DNA from: Diphasiastrum complanatum
Lineage: Eukaryota; Streptophyta; Lycopodiopsida; Lycopodiales; Lycopodiaceae
Reading direction: 5' to 3'
Assembly (NCBI GenBank): GCA_029204225.1
Contig: CM055098.1
Coordinates: 10,040,746 to 10,104,745 of the forward strand
Length of the DNA: 64,000 nucleotides
Shown here: one piece after another, positions 11,588-25,307 of the stretch
How positions within the stretch are numbered: the stretch's first letter is position 1
How the letters are laid out: every line of letters begins with the position of its first letter
Position numbers and translations under genes: made by a program
The notes under the pieces: generated by a model
Database searches by the model: none
What the model was told of the DNA's origin: nothing
The model's input: only the letters and a program-made list of their open reading frames with translations

Positions 11588-14500
11588 GTCAGCCAATCCC
11601 TTGCTGTGTTGCCTTTCTTTTCTTACAGAGAATGAAACAGACATCCTCATAGCTTTCTGGTTGAACAAATTCCTTATTTAGATTGTAAGAAGATCTGCTT
11701 CATTGTTTCTGTGCTATATATATCCGAATTACAAAGTATCCATGGTCATTTTCTAAAAATCAGCCCATGTTCATGAAAACGTCCCCAAGTAGATGGGATC
11801 GGAAGCTAACTGTGGTAATACATCTGCGGAAATAAAATTATAAGCTCCTTCTGAGCTTTGCTTTGAAGATCTACTAGGTCGAAACGGGGGGGGGGGTGGG
11901 GGGTGTTTGTTGGGAAAGCTATTGACAGAATCTCATTACAATAGGCTCACAATGTCAAGCTTAGATCTGCAAGTAATTGATACGGCCTTTCTTTAAGAAT
12001 CAGGTCGTCCTTTACCAAGCTGCCAGATTGCGAATAGTTCTATGTGAATTGAAGTGCAATATCGAAGCTTCATATAATTCAAAGCTTAGTTGCCCGTTCC
12101 GGAACGCGTTCCGTTTTGGAACCCTAAATAAAAAACGGATATTTTTAACAAAGGATTTAATTATTAAAACATGCAGCAAATTAACTAAAAAACAGAACAT
12201 TAACTACAATAAATAGGATTACTAAAAAAACAGAAAATTAACCGCAATAATTTGAAATTAACTAGGAGTGTTGGGAATGGAGTAGAATTAACCTGAGAAT
12301 TCATGTCAATAAGAACAATCTACTGTGCTGGGCTAAATTTTGCATTTAAACTACGATCCGACCCACTACCATAAAATTATCAACAAAACCATGAAATTAT
12401 TTAAAAACCATGCTCATGGCCCTCTCACCAGACATTATAGAGAGTCCCGTCTTAGCCTCAGATGATGTCTCACCATAGGATTTATTTTCATAATACTATT
12501 TTATCAGACATCACATGTTTCTTTTTGTATCGGATGTACGGCGAATGCATGACTATTTTATGGATCTGCCCCTACCCCGAGGTAGCGGTGGGCCGGTAGA
12601 GGTACTGGGGGCACATGCTCCTGGCTCCTGATCAAACTGCACATACAGATTGGCTAGGCTGGGCCTACTGCTAGATCTGTTAGTACCCCTGGCTCGTACA
12701 CTGCGAGTGGACCTGCTGTCAAAAAATCCCTCCGTGCTCAACATGGTCTTCAGTAGGCAGTCCAATGTCTCGTCATCTGGCTCTTCCTGGGTCTCTGCAT
12801 CTGGATCGACATACCGGGGCCCAGGAGGGGTAGGGGAAATGTGTGTGAACACTGAAGTCAAAGCCCGCTGCTGCCTCCTCCTTCCCATGGTCTACATCCT
12901 GGGTGCGCATGTTGATCCTCCTACACATCGAGGACACAATGTCAGTACATCCACAAAGCCAACACTCCTCAAGTTCAATTTGAAGATGTTAACAATGACT
13001 TTTATGCAAAAGGAATCTTCAAGAAGTTTCGAGTGAACCAACACTGTATTGAGCTGCACCAATGTCGGGTGATAATTTTACAAATTTTGTACTATTTTGG
13101 TACTATTTTTGTGTTGGTAAAACTCTTTAATATAAAAGATTCGTACTACAAACCAATCCTGATCCTCACGGTTTTAGGGTTTAGGGTTTAGGGTTTAGGG
13201 TACTACCAAATTAGGTCTTTTATACTAAGTGAACTCATAAGCAAACCAAGAACTTGATTTGTAATTACATAACTTGAACCAAAGATTTTCATTACCTGAG
13301 TAGGCATAGTAGACTCTGTCAGGGGTGTGTCATCGAGAGCATCATGGTCAGATGCAACTCTGCTACTGGGGGCCCTATCGGCCTGTCTAGTAACTCGTCT
13401 ATGCCGGACCGCCTCATCCTGGATATCCTCGTAAATCTCCGCCATGATGTCCTCCTCCTGTGCAGCTGGCTCTGTCTCATCCTCAGGAAACATGATACAA
13501 TCATCTGGGTTCACCTCCAAGACGGAAAGAGAACTCTCCCCGACGTGACGAAGTAACCCTAAGTCCCCCCATACCTACCATCCTCATCCTGTAAAAGCTG
13601 CACCTCATCCCAATATGACGGCCTATGCATGATGAACCTAAAACCAGAAACTAAAAAAATCTCCAAAAAAAAACCGCAAACTCTAAATCTCGACGACCAC
13701 AAGCAACTTGGCCACTAAACTCGAAAAACAAAACACAAAACAACAAACACCAAATACCAAACAACAAACATCGAACCCTGCAGATTTTTTGAAACCCTAA
13801 AAAAATGTCTAAAAAAAACCTTAACTCTACTAGCCTATGTAGTGGGATTCCCAAAAATCTACAAGAACTTGAGAAAAGAAACAAGGAACGGGTTCACACA
13901 CTTGTATACATATTGAAAGAAACTAAACGCACAAACAAGTATCCAAATCTGATGCCTACAGCCCATTCTATGCCCATCAAACTAAAAAACTTAAGAAAAA
14001 AAGATGTGGAAAAAACTTACAAAATGGGATCTAAAAAACGAAACTATGATCACTACTGAAATGCATGTAGGTGCACTTTCCCTGCTCGCTACCTTGCTCG
14101 CTATCTGTGAAATGCAGAATGCGCGGGCCAGCAGGATCGTTTATCGTTTTTTTTTAACTTACACTAACTTGTTCCGACCCAGTACGTTCCGAAACTTACG
14201 GAACGAACGGAACGGAACGTCCCGACCCATTTTGGTCAGAACGGGCTTCTAAGATTCAAAGCATGGCATTGCCTTGGCTAGTTAAGACTAAGTGATCAAG
14301 TTAGCAACCCTAAGTTTGTGAGGCTGGTCAAAGGTCTCCGATAATAGTTTCGTAAGTGTCCAACTTCAAATACTCGAGCTAAGTTCCACAATGGTGCACA
14401 TGACAATTTAGGTAATTTCAAAGATGTGCAATGCAAATCGCTTTGGATTGTTTTGGAATCGATTTGTATTGAATTTTAAGAAACCAGTTTTTTAGAAAAT

Positions 14501-17500
14501 GAGGTTTCTTTTTCCAGAAAGCTTTGCAGTAGGATAATTCGAACTTTTGAAAAGAAATTAAAATTAACTCAAGTTGACTTGGAATTATAATCAGGGGTTT
14601 GAAAGTTACACTTGAAGCACAAGTGCTCAGGCCACAATCCACTCATCTTTATGTGAGTATATTGACACACAACAATGGGCTTTGAAGAGAGACTGTGCTT
14701 GCTTGAAAAACTTAGGTTCATTTGCAAGTGTTACACTATGGTACTTTAGGTTTATTGTTTATTGGACTAGATACATGCGCCTAAGGATCATTATAGGTCT
14801 GTTGCAAGTAGAGGCTAAAGGCGTAGCCTGCTTCAATGTAGAATGATAAGAAGGCACATTGTCAATATCATGGAAAATAGATCAAAACCACTAACATGCA
14901 TTTGACATGCAAGCAATTATGGCAACATGCAAGCAATTTGGAAAAATCAGAAGACATGCATGCAACGTGCATGGACTAATACTTGCACATGCAAAAGTAA
15001 ATTGCTTAGCAAATTGTAAATTTGTCGACATGCAATGAATAGATCAAACTTTTGTAAGTGATCGGATCTGCTGGCTATGGAGGACAATGAGCACGATGAA
15101 GAGGATGTGAGCAGAAAATTACATAAAACTCATGAAAGAAACTTGCTTACTTATCTAGAATGATAGTGTATGCTGTAGGGAGCATTCTAGCATCATTAAT
15201 CCTTGATTTTGCTCCTTCAATTTGGCCGATTGGATCTGGAATGCTTGCTGTCCACAATTCCAGCATGAAGGACATTACATTAGCAAGAAAACAAAGCAAG
15301 AAATCAGATCCAACAAAACACCAATCTAGGACAACATTATACTAGCATTAATAAGCAAGAGATTCTACCACACAAGAGAGCAAAACACAATAGCATGTGA
15401 GAGAAGGATTTCTCCATCCAAAAAAGTGCGCCCACTAGGAGGAGGAGGTCTCTTTTATAGATTTAGAGCAAGCAATTTTGTGATGTACATGGCTTCCGAG
15501 TGTCAAAGTAGGTGTCCCACATGCTAAGCATGCACTTTCTCTCTTCATGCAATGATACTTGGCATGATCCACAAGTTTCCTAACTAGGAAAAATGCGCCC
15601 TCCTACAACATGAAAAAATCATATAGTTCCAACATATAGTTGGTAGCATGTGAGATTGCCTCTAGGGCCCCATGTACAACTTATGGGCCTACTCAAGGTT
15701 AAAAAAAGACTTTACAATAATTTTTTTTTATAATGTTTTACAAACTCGGAAAGCCTATTTGTACTTTGAAAGAATACAATCTTGCGCGACGCAAATTTGC
15801 GTGGCGCCAAAGTACATGGTGAAATTGATCCAAACTTAAACCATAACAACTCCCTCCTAAGTTTGGTCAATTTTACATACTCCAAGCTTCTTCCTATGAC
15901 GATGAAATAATTCTGCATGGAGTGGCTTTGTAAGAATATCCGCAACCATGTTACTTGAGTCAATGAGGATAGGGGAGATAATCTTCCACTTGACTAGAGC
16001 TCTCAAGTGATGATACTTGATATGAATATGTTTGGTCCTCCTATGAAATACGACATCTTTTGAAAGTATAGTAGCAGAAGTGTTGTTAATAAATAAAGAA
16101 GTTGGGCCTTCATCAAGTTGATGTAGATGTTCAAGCATGAATCGCAGCCAAACTACTTCATTAGAAACTCTTGAGGTTGCGATGTATTCCGCTTCGCAAG
16201 AGAATTGAGCAATGAAAGATTGCTTCTTGCATATCCATGTGATGGCTGCCCCTGAAAGTATACTACATCCTCCTGTAATGCTTTTATAATCATCCACATT
16301 AGAAGCCCAACTGGCATCACTGTATGAAGCAAGTATAGACCATCTTGCTTAGAGAAAACAAGTCTATAATCGGAAGTAGCTTTCAAATATTGTAAAACAT
16401 ATTTAGTATGCTTCCAATGAATGACACCAGGTTTAGTAGCAAGTTGACTAAGAGTATGAATTGCATAGCCAATATCAGGCCGCGTCCAAGTATGAGATAC
16501 ATTAAAGATCCAATCAAGTTGTGATAAGGAATCTTGGACATTTCTTCATGTTCCTCTTCAGTCTTCGCTCCATCTTCCTTGGATAATTTAACTCCAGGTA
16601 GCATAGGAATGTCTTTGCCTTTGCACTCCAGCATATTGTAGTCCTTCAGGATCTTCAAAATATAATGTTGTTGATGAAGTGCAATAGTGCCTTTTACCCT
16701 GTCATGGTGCATTTGAATTCCAAGGCAAAACTTTGCCTCTCCAAGGTCCGAAACATCAAAGACAGAGCCAATTAACTTCTTACAATGATTAATGAAAGGA
16801 GTAGAATTTCCTATCAGCAGTGAATCATCAACATAGACTGTCAACAATACATAATACTCATTCACCCTTTTGAAATAAACATTACCATCAAGAATGAATG
16901 GTATGAACCCCAATGTTCTTAGAACTTGATCTATCTTCTTATTCCATTGCCTAGCGGATTGCTTTAAACCATATATACTTTTTAAAAGCAAGCAAACCCA
17001 ACTAGGATGATGTCTACTCACATAGCCTGATGGCTGCTTCATAAAAATAGTTTCATCAAGTGTGCCATATAAATATGCCGTTTTCTCATCTATTTGATGC
17101 ATTTCTAGATCATAATAAGCGGCCAAAGCAACTAACAAACGTATGCTAGCTTGCTTTACAATGGGAGAAAAAGTATCAAAATAATCAACTCCAAAATTTT
17201 GAGAATAACCTTTAGCTACAAGGCGAGTCTTGAAGCGTATAATATCACCTTCGGGTGAAAATTTTAGCTTGTAGAGCCTTTTGCAATCTATGGCCTTTCT
17301 TTCTGCTGGTAAAGGTTGCAACTTCCAAACTTGGTGTCGATACATGGACTCCATCTCTTCATCCATAGCTTTGCGCCATTGATCTCGTTCTTTGCTTTGC
17401 ATGGCTTCTTCATAAGTTGATGGAGCTTCCACAAAATATCCAAATTCTCTTTGGAAGCGAACTGGCTCTCTTCTTTCTCTCCTTGGCTGTGATGTAGCAA

Positions 17501-20500
17501 CTTCATCATCTTCAAATTCTTCATCTTCCTCACTTGCATGTTCAATGATTTCTTTTTCTTCTTCTTCATCAAGAAGAGGTTCATGCATCATCAAGAGGAA
17601 AAATAATGAAGTAGTAGTTGAGGGCATACTTGCAAGGCGGTTGTACAAACTTCAAGCTCAGGTGGTGGATCATGATGCAAGTGTCGCGGATATTGGATCA
17701 TTGAGTAAATTATGGCACGAGAGGTTTGGACATTTGAATTACAAAAGTCTACAAGTCTTGAGGAAATTTAACATGGTTACAGGTTTACCTCAAGTCGTTT
17801 CTAACCACAAGGTTTGTGAAGGCTATGTCTTAGGCAAGCATCATATGAAGAAATTTATGCCTAGTACATTCAGGGTGAAAAATGTTCTAGAACTTGTTCA
17901 TACAGATTTGTGTGGTCCTATGAGAACTCAATCTTATGGGGGAGCAAGTTACTTTATGGTGTTTGTGGATGATTATTCTAGGAAGACATGGATTTATCTT
18001 CTGAAGAATAAGGGTGAAGCATTCAAATATTTCACATGGTTTAAGACACAGGTGGAGAAAGAAACAGATAGACAAATTCAGATACTTTGCTCGGACAAAG
18101 GGGGAGAGTGTCTTTCTACGGAATTTCAGGTGTTTTGCAAGGATCATGGTATAAAGAGACAATTTGCAAACACGGACATACCTCAACAAAATGGAGTTGC
18201 GGAAAGAAAGCGGTCTATAGTGGAAACTGCGAGGAGTATGCTCAAAAGTAAAAATCTTCCAAATATGTTTAGGGGTGAAGCAGTTAAGACGGCGGATTAT
18301 CTTTCGAATCGAAGTCCTACAAAGGTTGTGGAGAATCGAACTCCAAAGGAAGCTTAGACGGGTCGGAAGCCAGATGTAAGTCATTTGAGAGTGTTTGGGA
18401 GTATTGCTTATTCTTACATACCTAAGGATTCAAGGAGCAAATTGGATTCTAAGGCAACCAAGTTTTTATTTCTTGGTTATGATAGTCATTAGAAGGGATA
18501 CAGGTTATATGACTTGGAGGGTAAGAAAATAATCATAAGTAGGGATGTAGTCTTTGATGAGGAAGCAACTCATAAAGATACAGAGATATATTTTGATAAG
18601 GATCAAGATGGAGGAATCCCTATATTATGTGATGAGTTATTACAGGAACTTGAATCAACACATGTATCGCCTACGCCAATTCAAGAACCTAGAGTGACTT
18701 TGGTTGAGATAGGAAAAAGGAAGTAGAGATCAAGTATATGGGATATACTTATTCACCTCCTACTTCACCAAGCAGGAAGCATCCTACATCAGAAGCTAGA
18801 AGATTGCCTAGATGGTACTATGAAACTATCAATGATAATGTTATTATGGAACAGGGAGAGTCCAGTATGCATGGAACTAGGAGATCAGCTAGACTTGAAA
18901 AGCAACATGAAGTTCAAGATCGACAAGAGGTTTGACAAGAGGATCATCATGAAGATGGGGATGTACATTTTGCATATATGGCCACAGTATTAGAAACCAA
19001 GGATCCATCTACTTTCAGAGAGGCTGAAAAAGAGGATATTTGGAGGAAAGCTATGGATGAGGTGTACGACTCAATCATGGAAAACAAGACTTGGAGACTT
19101 GTTCAGTTACCTACAGGAAAAAAGGCCATTGGATGCAAGTGGGTCTATAGAACTAAGTACAAATCAGATGGTTCTATAGATAAACATAAGGCAAGATTGG
19201 TGCAAAAGGTTATGCTCAATAGGAAGGGATTGACTATGAGGAAACTTTTGCACCAGTTGCTAAGTCTACTACTATGAGGGCTGTTTTATCATTGGCAGCT
19301 CAGTTTGGATGGAATATTCAACAAATGGATGTAAAGAGTGCATTTTTGAATGGATTTCTAGAGGAAGAAGTCTACATGGAGCAGCCAGAGGGATACATAG
19401 TAGCATAGACAAGGTTTACAGGTTGGACAAGGCACTATATGGACTTAAGCAGGCACCTAGGGCATGGTACACGAGGATTGACACATACTTTGAGGAGCTT
19501 GGCTTTCAGAGAGGTAGTTCGGAGCATACACTTTATGTTTTGATCTGGGATAATCATATTGTTATTGTAGTGATGTATGTGGATGACCTTGTTATTACAG
19601 GATCAGATCATAGTATGATTCAGGGAATCAAGAAAGATCTCTCATCAGAGTTTGATATGAAAGATCTTGGTTCACTACAATATTTTCTTGGGATTGAGGT
19701 ATGGAGAGTAGCACAGGGACTATTTATTTCTCAATCTAAGTATGCTCATGAACTTCTTGAAAAGTTCAATATGTCAAAGTGCAAGCTTGTTTCTACACCA
19801 TATGATAGTGGATGTAAGCTTACTAAAGTTGAGGAAGATCAGGATGTAGATGAGACGTTATATAGAAAGCTTGTTGGAAGCTTAATCTATCTAACTACTA
19901 CAAGACCAGATATCGCTTATGCTGTGAGTTAGTCAGTTTATGGCTAAGCCTAAGCAGATTCATTGTCTAAGCGAATACTCAGATATATCCAGGGCCTCTA
20001 TGGAAGACAGGATGATTTGAAGTTACAAGGATATGTGGATGCTGATTGGCTGGAGATGCGGAAGACCGAAGATCTACTACAGGTTATGTTTTTAGTCTTG
20101 GTTCTGGTGCTATCTCTTGGAGCTCAAAGAAGCAGCATACTATTGCTTTATCATCTACAGAAGCAGAATATCGAGCTACTACGAGTGCAACATGTGAAGC
20201 AATATGGTCGTGAAGGATTCTACATGATCTACATATGGTACAAGATTCACCTACGGTACTTCAATGCGACAATCAGAGTTGTATTAAATTGGCGAAAAAT
20301 CCAGTTTTTCACAGCAAGACAAAGCATATTGAAGTACAACAACACTTCATCAAAGAGAAAATTTAAAGTGATGAAGTGGAGCTTATCTATTGCCCTACGG
20401 AAGAGCAAGTTGTAGATATCTTTACCAAAGGTCTTGGCAAAGAAAAGTTTCAGAAGTTTAGGGAACTTCTAGGAGTAATAGATAACAAAGTAAACATTAA

Positions 20501-23500
20501 GGGGGAGTGTTAGGAATTAATGTTTATTTGATACCCCTTAATGATAGTTTGGCCATGCTCTTTTGCTATTTACTTTAGGCTCTTAGCTTTTCTCATTGAT
20601 TACAGAATCTATTTAAGTAAGCTGGCGCCCAACCACAATCATTCCATTCCATTCAATTCCATTATGCTAGAGCAATTGCTCAATTCTCCTATGATCTGAA
20701 TTCTCTCTATGCTTGGTTTTGTGTGAGTGCTAGTAGGACTAGTAACTTCATTTAGAATTTTTATTACAAATTTCGAAAAAGTATTGTCTACCTTATTGCG
20801 TTTAACTTTAGGAACAAATAAATATGCTAGACATCCAAAAATTTTAACATGCGTTAACTTGGGCTTTTTCCCAGTCCAACATTCATAAGGATTTTTCTCC
20901 ATCAGTTTACGGCTGTGTATGCCCCTCGGCACAATGGTGTTGCGGAACGGTGGAATCAAACTCTTGTTGGGGCAGCACGCTGCATGATGATTCATGCAAA
21001 GTTACCTGCTAAATTTTGGGCGGAAGCAGTTAATACTGCCAATTACTTGCAGAATCGTACTTTACAATCTCTAGAATGTTATTGCTGGTACAAAACTCCT
21101 GAAATTCTGCAGAAATATATTCACAACCACGATTTGAACGTAGTTGTCTAACTCTCTTTGAAGTCTTTGAGAAATTCTTTAAATTTCAAAAGAACGTCAC
21201 TTTTATTAGCAATAAAATAAACCAACGCTAATCGACTAAAATTGTCAATGAATGTGACAAAATAACGTGCACTACCAATAGAGTTAACAAGCAAAGGTCC
21301 ACAAACATCTGAATCCTATAGATTTATGACCCTCCTTATTGAATGGAGAGCGAGTCATCTTGCCCAACATGCAAGAATCACATGGATGATATGAAGTGGG
21401 AATATTGATGTCAAAATCAACCCCTTCAAACAACTTTCTCTTTGTTGCATCTAAAATGCTTCGCATACTCATGTGATAGAGCCTAGCATGCCATAATGCA
21501 TTCATCTTGTCTTCCACGGCTGAAACTTCGTCACATGCAATAAGAGCCTTTACATGATACAAGTTCTCCCTCTTTAAGCCTGTGCAAGTTGCTTTCCACT
21601 TTTTGTGTCCATTAGCCTGCAATAAGTCTTTGATCTCCATGCAAGATAGTTGGATCCATCTAGGACTGTTAATTTTGCATGAAAAGTAGAAGTAGAAGCC
21701 ATAGCTCTGATACCACTGTTATAGAATTGAGAATAGAAATAGAAAAAGATCTTTAAATCGAGGTTTACCAACCTAGGAATCCTAGGTGGTCTTCTACAAC
21801 TCAAAATAGATCAGAACCACTAACATGCATTTGACATGCAAGCAATTATGGCAACATGCAAGCAATCTGGAAAAATCAGAAGACATGCATGCAACATGCA
21901 TGGACTAATACTTGCACATGCAAAAGTAAATTGCTTAGCAAATTGTAAATTTGTCGACATGCAATGAATAGATCAAACTTTTGAAGTGATCGGGTCTGCT
22001 GGCTATGGAGGACAGCGAGCAAGATGAAGAGGATGTGAGCAGAAAATTACATGAAACTCATGAAAGAAACTTGCGTACTTATCTAGAATGATAGTGTATC
22101 CTGTAGGGAGGATTCTAGCATCATTAATCCTTGATTTGCTCCTTCAATTTGGCCGATTGGATCTGGAATGCTTGCTGTCCACAAACTTCTAGCATGAAGG
22201 ACATTACATTAGCAAGAATACAAAGCAAAAAATCAGATCCAACAGAACACCAATCTAGGACAACATTATACTAGCATTAATAAGCAAGAGATTCTACCAC
22301 ACGAGAGCAAAACACAATAGCATGTGAGAAGGATTTCTCCAATGTACATGGCTTCCAAGTGTCAAAGTAGGTGTAGTAGGTGTCCCACATGCTAAGCATG
22401 CACTTTCTCTCTTCATGCAATGATACTTGGCATGATCCACAAGTTTCCTAACTAGGAAAAATGCGCCCTCCTACACATGAAAAAATCATACAGTTCCAAC
22501 ATATAGTTGGTAGCATGTGAAATTGCCCCTAGGGCCCCATGTACAACTTATGGCCCTACTCAAGGTTAAAAAAACTTTACAATGAAGCTTTTTATAATGT
22601 TTTACAAACTTGGAAAGCCTATTTGTACTTTGAAAGAATACAATGTTGCGCGACACAAATTTGCGTGGCGCCAAAATACATGTTGAAATTGATCCAAACT
22701 TAAACCATAACAACAAGATTGTAACTAGTGGGTTAGTCTAAGGAATCCTAGATTCATGGAATAGCAATATGTGTGGGTATGTAATTTAAATGTTGACTAA
22801 TCGCGGTTAATCAAATGAATCAAGAATTTTTTTTCTTACTTTTTCAACTATCTTCCAAGAATCCTCATATGCTGACCCTTTTTCCAACTAATCAAGTACT
22901 CGAAGATCTTTTAGTTCCTCAAGTACTTGTCCCTGGAGAATATTGGATGAAAGATACTCAACTCGACCCAATTCAATCCTCGTATGCAAGTGAATTGCCT
23001 TCATGCAAACTTGTTATTAGCCTGCTCACATGAAATACTAGATGCTCTTTGATTCTCAGCCTTTAAGTCACATCAGTGACTCACTTAATGATTTTGAATG
23101 GTTCACAGTTTCTCACAAGAAACTTGTAATGTTTACTGGTCCACTTTACCCAAGAGCTATTTGGGATTTGCACACACACGCACACGCACATGCACATGCA
23201 CATGCACATGCTATCGCCTTCCCAAACACAAAAGTTTTTGTGATTTTCTCACTTGATGTTGAGCACTGTGGACATTTTTCTATGCAAGTTGTTGCATCTC
23301 ATGTAGGAAAGCAGCCACCTTTTGAAACTTGATTCCGCTTTTGTTGACAACAATGGGTTGTCTCTGGAGAAACCCATACGTAACCATAAAGGGGTTGTAT
23401 TTAATGGAAAAATGCTTGTGACTATCATAAGCAAACTCATCTAGTGTAAGGCATTATATCCACTCAGTCTACCCATGTAACACATACACACAAATCATAT

Positions 23501-25250
23501 CTCCATAGTTGAATTGTTGCTCTTTGTCTAACCATCAAATCGTGGTTGATCCTCTAAGCTAAAACTTAAATGTCATCTCCACTTTTTAAAAGCGTAAGTC
23601 TAGAAATGTCTATTGAATAGATGATCATGGCTACTTAGGATACGCTGGGTAAACCATGAAGTTTGAACAACCATTCAGCTGACACCGGAGCTAGTGCAAA
23701 GTTCAAAGCTTTTACATTGATTCTAATATTACCATTTGTGTTAAGTGATCTACTATCACTCAAGTAGCATCATTATCCTTGCTAGGTCTTGGAAGATTTC
23801 TAAACAATCATTAGAAGTTCTTTCCCGCCTTTGATTGGTAATTTTCAATGATTGCAATAGTCTGCCAGCTCTCAAATGTCCTGCTTTATTGAGTTGATGC
23901 TGTTTATAATCAAGAATGTAGTTGTCCACCTAGGTTTCAACGAGTAGAGATACTTTTGTAAGAATTCATAGTTGCGGTGTATTCGTGTGTATTTGTGGAT
24001 GGCCCATGCTTGGAGAATTGTGACATTTGTACATATACAAGATTTGGTGCCTATTACTATCATCATTTGGTATAGACACCTTGTCATTCTAGACAAGAAC
24101 TTGCTTTGGATAGAGTACTAAATCACTACATTTTCACCTAGCTCCTAAATGGGAACGCCTATGAATCAACACGGTGCATTGAGTGCTCACTTCTTACTTG
24201 AATATTTGATTGAAATATGCCATGATCTTGTAGATCTTTTTAAGAGACATGCACAAAATGTGAGACTTTGATGAAGGAGAGTGTATTTAGTTCACTATCT
24301 TGCTAAGGGCATCCTCTACCCAATTGTAGGCCTTTAAGTTTTAACTTTTAACATAATGAATTTCACAGTTGAACTTCTGCACGTGTTTCAGTTTAGCCCA
24401 CCTAGCTTGCCGATTACCTGCTAAGATCAGATTGATCATGAAGATCTTAGAGGGAGAGCAGTACATGCATTCATTTCCATAGTGTTATAGACACCTTGTC
24501 CATAGTGGTAGATTGGAGCCTTTATTATGGACATCTTGTCCATCTGGGTGGCCTTTTTATGCATATATTGGCCACATGCTCTTTTTATTCATGTCTAGGG
24601 CTAAGGGCCCTTATTACTCACTCTCATTTTATGACAATATTATTGATTAATTAGCCAAGGAGTTGACTTACAAGAGGGCACACTTTTCTCTATCTACATT
24701 TCCATTGTTGAACCTTTTCACCGCTAGTCTCTAGATGCTTCCATTTGTTGGGTATAAATAGGGACTCAAGATACTCATTATTTAGCTTTGAATATTGGTG
24801 TTGTTTGAGCTCTTTGTGGAAGAAATCATTATTATTGCCTGTGGAAGAACTCATTATTATTGAGCTCTATGTGGAAGAACTCATTAGGGCTTTAGCCATT
24901 CATCAAATGTGATGTTATTCGCCATTCTTGGTGGGAGATTGCTATTTGATTGTCATTTATGGCCTTTTATGCTTCATTGATTGTCATGTAATTATGTTTA
25001 TAACATGCTATTAGAGCACTTTCTTGCCTTGTTCAGTTGTTCTTTTTTTCTCTCTCTACACGTTTGTTGTATGGCCACTTTTTTTCTCTCCAATATCTCT
25101 CAAAGGTACGTGATTATTCAGGAGTTTAGCATAGTTAGAGAAGCTTAGACTTAGCATGGCTAGCTTAGCACAGACCAAATTCAATTGTTTATCATCCCCT
25201 TATGTCTAAGCAATCTACTGATATCAATTAAGTTTTATCTCCTTTAAATT

Positions 25251-25307
<57 letters not shown>

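Larger units (their letters stand above)
12085..14253 (-). mobile_element. Non-autonomous hAT-like DNA transposon
   Basis: The element is 2,169 bp, flanked by the perfect 8-bp direct repeat ATTCAAAG (12077-12084 and 14254-14261). Its ends are inverted: CTTAGTTGCCCGTTC on the left and, reverse-complemented, CTTAGAAGCCCGTTC on the right. Sub-terminal regions carry palindromic GGAACG/CGTTCC words. An 8-bp duplication is diagnostic of hAT elements. No transposase core is visible inside; two short minus-strand open stretches with acidic, Arg/Glu-rich composition remain (12553-12888 and about 13302-13520). Confidence 0.85.
17640..20752 (+). mobile_element. Plus-strand Ty1/copia fragment nested in the minus-strand copia
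   Basis: The fragment starts in the GAG-pre-integrase region and runs through integrase, RT and RNase H to a PPT (20499-20507, AAGGGGGAG) and a partial 3' LTR (20508-20752). Its 5' LTR, gag and protease are missing, and the LTR stops short of its CA end. It interrupts the minus-strand integrase: coding there resumes at about 20752. Neither end is an LTR terminus, so it did not arrive as a simple integration. Confidence 0.8.
14874..22712 (-). mobile_element. Minus-strand Ty1/copia element with nested insertion
   Basis: The two LTR copies (14874-15848 and 21717-22712) lie in direct orientation. The right LTR is followed inward by a PBS (21704-21715); the left one is preceded inward by a pyrimidine-rich PPT complement (15849-15862, ACTCCCTCC). 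Between them, reading leftward, are a truncated gag, GAG-pre-integrase, integrase, RT and RNase H, the copia order. The integrase is interrupted by a plus-strand copia fragment (about 17640-20752) and contains a small inversion (20903-21070). Most of gag, the zinc knuckle and the protease are deleted, so the element is dead. Confidence 0.85.
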
